Positions 31,511 to 37,293 of a stretch of DNA of 37,293 nucleotides are shown here, in pieces (position 1 is the first letter of the stretch; the number at the start of each line of letters is the position of its first letter). Source of the DNA: Euprymna scolopes (lineage: Eukaryota > Mollusca > Cephalopoda > Sepiida > Sepiolidae); the NCBI GenBank assembly GCA_024364805.1, contig CM044506.1:44462504-44499796 (forward strand), in the 5' to 3' direction. A program made the position numbers and the translations under genes. Below the pieces are notes generated by a model. That model saw only the letters and a list, made by a program, of their open reading frames with translations. It did no database searches and was not told where the DNA came from.

Positions 31511-32050
31511 AATTCTTTACAATTTAAAATTTCTCGGACTGGATTGATGCTGCTAATTTTTGATCGAGACAACTCCATTTAATATTCGTGATTGGATAAT
31601 TTTATTGGTCCCTGACAAAGGAGAGATTAGACCTAGTAATTCATGTCCATTTGTTTGTTCGCACTTTTTTCAATAACTATGCCTTGGATATTTTAAAAAA
31701 TTTGCACAAATATTAGTCATAACGAAAGTAAATTTTTACTAGAACAGATTTTCCAGGATAACTATGGTTGTCCCCTTAAGGGCCATTAAAGGGGTAAAAT
31801 TGCCCCCAAATCATTCGTCCGTTTGTTTGTGTACACTTTTCTCAATAGCCACGCCACGCCTTGAAATTTAAAAAAAATTTTGCACAAAACATTAGTCATG
31901 GTAAAAGTAAATTTTTCACTCATGGTGGAGGACCCCACATGCTCAGCTTATTTTATCTGAAATATTTTACAATTCAAAGGTTCTCGGACTGGATTGATGT
32001 TGCTAATTTTTGCTTGCGACAATTACATTCGCAATTGGATAATTTTAGTT
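31511..32050 (+). repeat. Direct repeats, order A-B-B'-A'
   Basis: A (about 31511-31607) and A' (about 31960-32050) share TCTCGGACTGGATTGATG, TGCTAATTTTTG, GCGACAA-like text and ATTGGATAATTTTA. B (31640-31800) and B' (31805-31935) share TGTTTGTTCGCACTTTTTTC, CAATAACTATGCC, TTTGCACAAATATTAGTCAT and AAAGTAAATTTTT. Unit B also occurs at 37100-37215 inside an ACTAGC-family element, so this block is probably the interior of a related element with decayed ends. Confidence 0.6.
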
Positions 32051-32167
32051 TCTCTACGAAAGTTATTTCTTTTGCCATCCCTTTCTAGGCTATTTTTTGA
32101 TTACAAGAATCGTGCAAAAAAACTTTGATCTGAAAGCGAGATTTTATAAAGTAAGATCTATCTAATG

Positions 32168-32168
32168 A

Positions 32169-32199
<31 letters not shown>

Positions 32200-32522
32200 A
32201 TGATCACCACTTATCAAGGCCCGGAAGCCACTCAGGGATAAGGGTTATTGCAAGTACATTACGTTAGTGAGGAGATTTGATGAAGTGTTTACTTAAGGGG
32301 GCGGTTCATTAGGAATTTGTTAACATTAGACTTGAAGACATCCAAGTTGTAGTCCGGAGGGAAGCAGGCAGACGGAACAGAGTTCCACAGGCGTGCAGTT
32401 CTAAGAAAGAAGCTTTGTTCATGAAATCCGCATTTTGATTCAGGCACAGATATAGATATAAATATTTTAATGGAATATGCTCTCATGAACTCGTTGCACT
32501 TGTGTCCCCTAGACATATATAT
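32168..32522 (-). mobile_element. LINE lineage A, 3' end
   Basis: The minus strand encodes a 75-residue tail (32516-32289) with [50 protein letters not shown] and stop. The 3' UTR has CTTATCCCTGAGTGGCTTCC, GGGCCTTGATAAGTGGTGAT and a T-run on the plus strand (A-tail). It is the least damaged lineage-A tail in the window, though only about 75 codons survive. Confidence 0.75.
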
Positions 32523-32800
32523 TCACAACAAATCCACTTAGCAACAAAATTTCACCCCTTCACTGTCAAGGTCCCTAAATGCCAGAAAGCTTTCTACTAT
32601 AATAGTTTCTTCCCTCGAACAGCCAGACTTTGAAATTCCCTTCCCACTACCTGCTTTCCTAATTGTATTGATATGCACAAGTTTAAATGTAACGTAAACC
32701 AACATCTTGTTAATCTTTCCTAGGCATGGTCCCAAATAGTAGCCCCTTACGCTCAGGTGGTGATATGCTTTGTTAGGGGTGAACGTGAGTAAAAAAATTG
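32523..32800 (+). mobile_element. LINE lineage B, 3' end
   Basis: The plus strand reads HPFTVKVPKCQKAFYYNSFF then RTARL, LPTTCFPNCIDMHKFKCNVN. The 3' UTR holds AATAGTAGCCCCTTACG, GGTGATATGCTTTGTTAGGG and GTGAGTAAAAAAA. Its truncated 5' end abuts the truncated 5' end of the lineage-A tail to the left, so the two diverge. The minus-strand 91-residue frame is antisense. Confidence 0.7.
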
Positions 32801-33344
32801 TGATTAAGAACAAAAATAACAGAACATTTTAAAATGGAATTCACAAAAAAAAATAAGAGGGAACTTTTGGGGACTATCAGATGAAATCGTTAATAGAATT
32901 TGATCTGTACATAAATATTGTATTAAAATTGCACTCCTTTCCTCGGATTGCTCCACTTACTCTTTATAATGCTGAGCATTCAGCACAGAAACATCAAGTA
33001 CCAATTTTTTGTTTTTTGTATGACTCAACCAAGGATTGAACCTTTACTAAAATACAACAGAAGGAACCAGTGAATATTGGTTGAAAGAAAACCTAAATTA
33101 AAACTTTATTTTATTTTCTATCTTTTTATGCATTTTTTTTTGTTAGTTTTGTGTCAAATTTTTTTATTTAATTTTGGTAGAAAAAAAATCCCCATGTATA
33201 AAATCTATTCCAACAGTAATAATTCACTGGTATGAACCCTGTGAAAATTTTCAAGCTGCTTTCTTCGTTTTTGTAATATCATAAAATAAAAAATTCAAAT
33301 CTTTTTTTTTTCTATATTTCCAATTCTTATTAATCACACCAACA

Positions 33345-33735
33345 CTTGTTAGGACATTAGGAATTTCCAGAACTCCCTCTCGGTTGACTCATCCTTCAAA
33401 CCATCTATTGCATTCGGACTGCTAACAAAACAAGGACTATCCTATTTCTCATACAATGTTTTTTTTCTGCAAATTTACTCCTAAAGTATTTCTCCCCCTT
33501 TATGTCTCTCTTGTCAGACTACCATTAGAATATAGTGTCCAGGCCCCATATTATATGTAATACCCAGCATCTGGAACAACTTCAAAGACTGACTACTCAA
33601 ATCGTGCAGGGTCTATCAGATCTGCTCTATGAAAGCCGACTCAAAAAGATTAACTTTTACTCCCTTGAGTGTTGACGATTACACAATGGCCTTACTTTGA
33701 CCTACAGTTTCCTCAATGTAAATTTATAATAAACT
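33345..33735 (+). mobile_element. CR1-like LINE fragment
   Basis: Broken plus-strand frames recall SLVRxxLEYxVQAxxPYY, QRxATRxVxGLSxLxYExRL then KRLNFYSLExRRxRGDLxxTY, the standard block behind the CR1/L2-type reverse transcriptase. Visible pieces are VRLPLEYSVQAPYYM, GSIRSAL and KKINFYSLE-like text. Several stops and frame changes. This is a third LINE lineage distinct from A and B. Confidence 0.5.
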
Positions 33736-33824
33736 GCAAACTCTTTTATTCACTCCTGCACCAGGAAGAGGGTTAAACAGACACAACATGTATTTTTTTA
33801 ATTTTTTTATTTTTTTTACTGATT

Positions 33825-34260
33825 TTGATTGAACCAAAGTCCAAAAAAGAAACGTTAGAGAACCGACTTTATGAGAATCAGAAAGAGCAGTGGATCTAAT
33901 GTATTCTAAGAGAGATTTGATGAAAAAGAAAGATTAAGAAGTTTCAAAGTCGATTATTCCTCGAGCTGAGTCATGCATAAAAATCTCTGGAAGAAAAGGG
34001 CTACGCCTACAATTGAAAGACACCAACTAAGTTTTAACAGGATTAAACAAAACAAGCCATTTCATACCCCGCTCTAAAACTGAACTCAAGTCAACTTTTA
34101 GATTAACTGCATCTTTCAACTGATCTGAGGAGATGGATTAAAAGCAACACCAGAATAGAGAGTTGTATCATTAGCATAGGATATTAATTTTCTAAATATT
34201 ACATTGGGTGTCTTGTCATTTTCTGGAATGCTAGAATCGTCCATCTCTCCAACAACTCAA
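33825..34260 (-). mobile_element. LINE reverse transcriptase fragment (YADD region)
   Basis: The minus strand at 34200-34120 reads TPNVIFRKLISYANDTTLYS then GVAFNPSPQI. SYANDTTLYS is the YADD catalytic motif of non-LTR reverse transcriptase with the first Asp changed to Asn, which would inactivate it. Downstream the phrases KLSW, SIVGVALFFQRF and SSNLS with NTLDPL follow the expected order. It may be the upstream part of lineage A or B. Confidence 0.55.
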
Positions 34261-34880
34261 ATTACAGATTTGGTGTAATCATCCATTTTAAGTCTGAAGT
34301 GAAAATCATTTCAATTGTGACAAAACAAGGATCAAAGCATTGGTGTGATACTATAGTTGATCTGCCCCCAACTGCTAGGGAGTAAATGGGGAAGTGAACT
34401 GACCAACCAAGTGAAAAACCTTGACAGTAGATATAGCTGTCGACCTGAGATAACTATATCTATTGTCGTATGGAGGGTCGGTGGTGACGCACAAACCCAG
34501 AGTCCAACCGATATATGTGAAGTATCAGTTTGTTTTTTTCTTTTTTGTTTCCCTGTTTTATTTTTCTACTTGTGAACACATGCGCTTACCTTGATAGCCA
34601 CAAATGTGAGAAACAATGGCCATATGGCAATGATACAAACAGAACATGGAGAACGAATCCACAACACAATGTAGGGTCAACAGCGCGGTCAGCGAGGATC
34701 ACGTGGTGTTATATTGGTAGTGAAAAGAGTTGAGCTTGGTTTTAGTGGTGTTAAAGTTAACGTATCATTTTTATTCCTGCATGTCTCTGATCAGAAAAAT
34801 GAAATTTGAATGCTGCCATATATGGTTGTGTCCTCTACACAAATAATTTAAAAATATGACTTAAAAGAGCATTGATGAAT
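34261..34880. other. Unassigned stretch
   Basis: Two near-complementary words, GACAGTAGATATAGCTGTC and GATAACTATATCTATTGTC, lie close together near 34420-34470 and could form a hairpin. The frames at 34357-34575 and 34530-34733 have no motif that I recognise. Nothing else is nameable. Confidence 0.4.
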
Positions 34881-35150
34881 GACAAACCACATTAGCAACA
34901 AAATCACACCCCTTCACTGTTAAGGTCCTTAAATGCGAGAAAGCTTTCTACTCTAATAGCTTCTTCCCTTGAATAGCAAGACTTTGGAATTCCCTTCTTG
35001 CTACCTGCTTCTCTAACAGTACTGATATGCAGAAGTTCAAATGTAATGTAAACCAATATCTGTTAATCTTTCTTAGGTATGGTCTCAATTAGTAGTCCCT
35101 TACGTCCAAGTGGCAACACGCCTTGTTTTAGAGTGAAGGTGAGTAAAAAA
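34881..35150 (+). mobile_element. LINE lineage B, 3' end
   Basis: It is nearly parallel to 32523-32800: CACCCCTTCACTGTTAAGG, AGAAAGCTTTCTACTCTAAT, AGACTTTGGAATTCCCTTC, GATATGCAGAAGTTCAAATG, TAGTAGTCCCTTACG, GTGAGTAAAAAAAA. It is 5'-truncated. Frames carry a few stops. Confidence 0.7.
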
Positions 35151-35224
35151 AAATAAAAAAATAAGAGAGAATTGAGCCGAGATTGGATTCCTGAAACATG
35201 CAGACATTGATACTATGTTCTTCA

Positions 35225-35540
35225 GATTTCATTATCAGAGAGAAAGAATTTGATTGTATTTATACGAGGCAGACCGACAAAGTTTTCCACAGAACGTTTG
35301 AAAAATTTGTAAGTATAGGAGTTAGTTGTAGTTGCAGGTTCTTAATCTCAATGACGGGAATGTTGTTAGGAGCAGTTGCTTTGGCATCAAAGTTCTTTCT
35401 AAGTTGGACTACATCTCTGACAGATATGGAGTTTCATTTGTGGAGGAAAATTTTGGAAGTAGGTGGTTCTGATACCAAATTCTTTGGAAAAACTTTTGCT
35501 TTATTAGATGATGAGATCACATTTGCTCCATTAATGAATA
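35225..35540 (-). mobile_element. LINE reverse transcriptase N-terminal region, antisense
   Basis: The minus strand reads ANVISSSNKAKVFPKNLVSE then FDAKATAPNNIPVIEIKNLQ and LQLTPILTNFSNVL. This fits the KAxxFAxxF...(S/A)TGPDNIPVxxLKNCxPELxPILxxLFN block at the start of the reverse transcriptase in CR1/Jockey-group LINEs. The 115-residue plus-strand frame 35198-35545 is therefore its antisense shadow, although it is long enough to be mistaken for a gene. Confidence 0.6.
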
Positions 35541-35584
35541 GTTAGAATAAACAGGATACTGTTTATTATTCTATGAAATTCATC

Positions 35585-35850
35585 GAAACAAAGTCTCTGT
35601 TCAGCAACTCACTAACAAATGAACTGGTCCTGACATTTCTTAGGACTGCTAGACTTTGGAATTCTCTTCCGGGTTCCTGCTTCCCTGACTGTACTGACAT
35701 GCAGAAGTTCAAGTGTAATGTAAACAGACATTTTGCTGCTCAACTCCCTATATAGTTTTCCTGCAAATTTTGTCCCAGATAGTAATCCCCTAAATCAAAG
35801 TGGTACTGTGTCTTGGTTGGGGTGAAACTGCAATTAAAAAAAACAAAAAA
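35585..35850 (+). mobile_element. LINE lineage B, 3' end
   Basis: The plus-strand frame ends [20 protein letters not shown] then [13 protein letters not shown] and stop. The UTR carries AGATAGTAATCCCCTAAATC and CTTGGTTGGGGTGAAACTGC. The reading frame is open for about 60 codons. Confidence 0.7.
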
Positions 35851-35927
35851 CATTCGAATCATTATGCTGTAGGAGAATCTGCTAGTGGAATAGCTCCTAT
35901 CCTTACAAAGTTGTTCAACTTTTTTTC

Positions 35928-36000
35928 TTTTTTTTTTTTTACTTGGGAGACACCACTTATCAAGGTCGAAGGCCACTCAAGGATAAGAGTTAATAAACCT
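35928..36000 (-). mobile_element. LINE lineage A 3' UTR scrap
   Basis: A T-run is followed by ACTTGGGAGACACCACTTAT, CAAGGTCGAAGGCCACTCAA and GGATAAGAGTTAATAAAC, the minus-strand counterpart of the lineage-A 3' UTR. It probably arrived as a very short 5'-truncated copy. Confidence 0.7.
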
Positions 36001-36237
36001 GACATTAATTTGCTCATTGGTTTATCTTGTTGGATTACATGGCCCTAGCAAATAAATGAAATGCCAATAAGTGCATCATATATTTTTACCGATAAGAAAT
36101 CCAGTCAAAAATTAATGATGACCATTCATTGTTTAGCGACATCATCACTGGCCATGAAGCCTGTAGCATGAATAGCTTTCCATAGTCATTGCCTTTCACA
36201 GCTTGGGAGTTAGGACACTCTTATCCTGCATTCCTAA

Positions 36238-36664
36238 TTGTGGTGGGGACCAGGGGCGACAAAATGCAATGCACACTCCACTCTTTACTGCTGCCTGCCT
36301 TCTAGGACTCCCACTCACACTGCTACTCCAGTTCCTGTAGTTCTCACTGAACCAGACTCACTCCTGCAGGTTCTAGTGACTCCAGCTTATTCCTGTGGCT
36401 TCCAGCCATCAACTATCGTTTCCTGTGCCCATTGATGTCCAGTTACCTGTTCCAGTATCTGCTGACGTCCCAACTACCAGTTCCAGCATCAGATCCTTGA
36501 GGCCTTCCATCCTACCTCGGAGATGCAAGAATCTCAACCTCGCGAGACATCTGCTGATCCTAAATCCATTGCCGTTCATTTTACTTTTGTTTTTTGTAAA
36601 CAATAAAACACAATATTCTAACGTCTTAAATCAGACATCTGTGTTTGTCATCCTTCTTTGCTAG
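36238..36664 (+). other. GC-richer island with short frames, unassigned
   Basis: This stretch is clearly richer in C and G than its surroundings. Overlapping frames are rich in Pro, Val, Thr and Ser (TPVPVVLTEPDSLLQVLVTP; PVPIDVQLPVPVSADVP). The phrase CCAGTTCCTGT and variants recur (CCAGTTACCTGT, CCAGTTCCAG), hinting at a decayed short tandem repeat. An AATAAA lies at 36602-36607. It could be the end of an unknown transcript or retroelement. No family match can be argued by eye. 36665-37010 shows nothing nameable. Confidence 0.3.
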
Positions 36665-37013
36665 TGCCGTTAGTTCTTAGCCTTGTATTTGCTTTATTAG
36701 TTGTATGTTCGATTGGCACCTTCACGCCTCTCACTCCTCGGCAACATTAGTATTTGGATGATTATACATCTTGTTGAGAACAATTAGAAATATTCTATAC
36801 TCGGGCCTTCACTGCGGTTTGTTTGATCTTTGTTAGTAAATAGACTTTCTTGTATGTGGCATAGTCTCAAGTTTCAGAGTACTTGCTTCCATGCAAGTGA
36901 CTTGGGTTTTGATGTTCTCCTGATAATCCCAATAGTCTGGAGTTTAAGATTTTGGGTTTACAGCTTTCATAGTTTGTGTGAGCTGCGGCATTCTTATTTA
37001 CTATTTACTTAAG

Positions 37014-37293
37014 ACTAGCTAACCCGACTCTGCATTACTTGGAAGTATGTGCATTTTTTTTTTTTTTTTTTATCCCCTGAAAAAAGGAGGGTGGACCTGT
37101 AAATTCACCCTTGTCCGTTCGTCTCTCTGCACTTTTCTCAATAACTACGCTTTGGAATTTTTGGAAATTTTGCACAAACATTAAACATGATATGGGTAAA
37201 AAAGTAACAGAACGGATTTTCCGGGGATAACTCTGACCCCATCCCCCCATCCCAAGAAGTGCCTTTCGGGTTAAAATGGCTAAAATTGACACT
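37014..37293 (+). mobile_element. ACTAGC-family element E4 (runs off the edge)
   Basis: It starts ACTAGCTAACCCGACTCTGC and ATTACTTGGAAG, a decayed form of the family start, then a T-run and the B-type repeat unit: TGTCCGTTCGTCTCTCTGCA, CTTTTCTCAATAACTACGC, TTTGCACAAACATTAAACAT, GGATTTTCCGGGGATAACTC. The unit links this family to 31640-31935. The right end is outside the window. Confidence 0.55.

Noticed and set aside
35198-35545. 115-residue plus-strand frame, the cleanest open frame downstream of DLST
   Set aside because: The minus strand encodes a recognisable LINE reverse transcriptase start (NNIPVI region), so this frame is its shadow.
36238-36664. Assignment of the Pro/Val-rich island to an LTR-type retroelement end
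   Set aside because: Only composition and a vague resemblance support it; no terminal repeat, primer site or enzyme motif was found.
1-37293. CRISPR arrays, bacterial operons, intact functional tRNA or rRNA genes
   Set aside because: No spaced direct-repeat array was seen. The tRNA- and 5S-like segments are all parts of repeats, and gene structure is eukaryotic throughout.

Overview
The window is animal nuclear DNA: AT-rich, intron-heavy and crowded with short retroelement and MITE-type repeats. One gene is recognisable. It is the 3' part of DLST, the E2 subunit (dihydrolipoamide succinyltransferase) of the mitochondrial 2-oxoglutarate dehydrogenase complex, on the + strand in six exons from 2449 to 20529. 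All splice sites inside the window are GT-AG. The upstream exons, with the mitochondrial targeting peptide and lipoyl domain, lie outside the window. The organism is probably a lophotrochozoan and likely a mollusc. This is an inference from gene structure, repeat style and the recurrent word AAGGGAGRTAACT (about 16 variants), which I associate with mollusc genomes; no sequence here proves it.

Layout. 1-2448 is upstream intron with old repeat pieces. 2449-2696 encodes the Pro/Ala-rich linker. 5232-20529 encodes the whole catalytic domain, in exons separated by introns of 5.0, 6.8, 0.15 and 2.7 kb. These introns hold four clear hairpin-forming elements plus a fifth palindromic repeat, two 5S-rRNA-derived SINE copies, LINE 3' ends, a 0.8-kb MITE, a tRNA-type SINE and a 694-base assembly gap (13603-14296). 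Downstream of the stop codon the likely poly(A) signal lies in a repeat fragment. 20900-37293 has no convincing host gene. It is a graveyard of non-LTR retrotransposon tails (at least three lineages), foldback elements, SINEs and an unclassified element family with ACTAGC...CCCGGC starts and TATATAGA-like ends.

The most interesting items are two hammerhead-ribozyme-like motifs on the minus strand. One (23414-23460) has every core nucleotide and three stems. The other (18114-18163) has a short self-complementary ACGU stem III and sits in a 279-base insertion flanked by a perfect 10-base target duplication in the last DLST intron. Also notable are the ACTAGC element family, one copy of which is caught inserted in a foldback element, a 570-base near-continuous hairpin (29311-29880), and the placement of the AAGGGAGRTAACT-type word near the centre of several unrelated palindromic elements.

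All calls come from reading by eye. Repeat boundaries are approximate (about 5-30 bases) unless a duplication or a comparison between copies fixes them.
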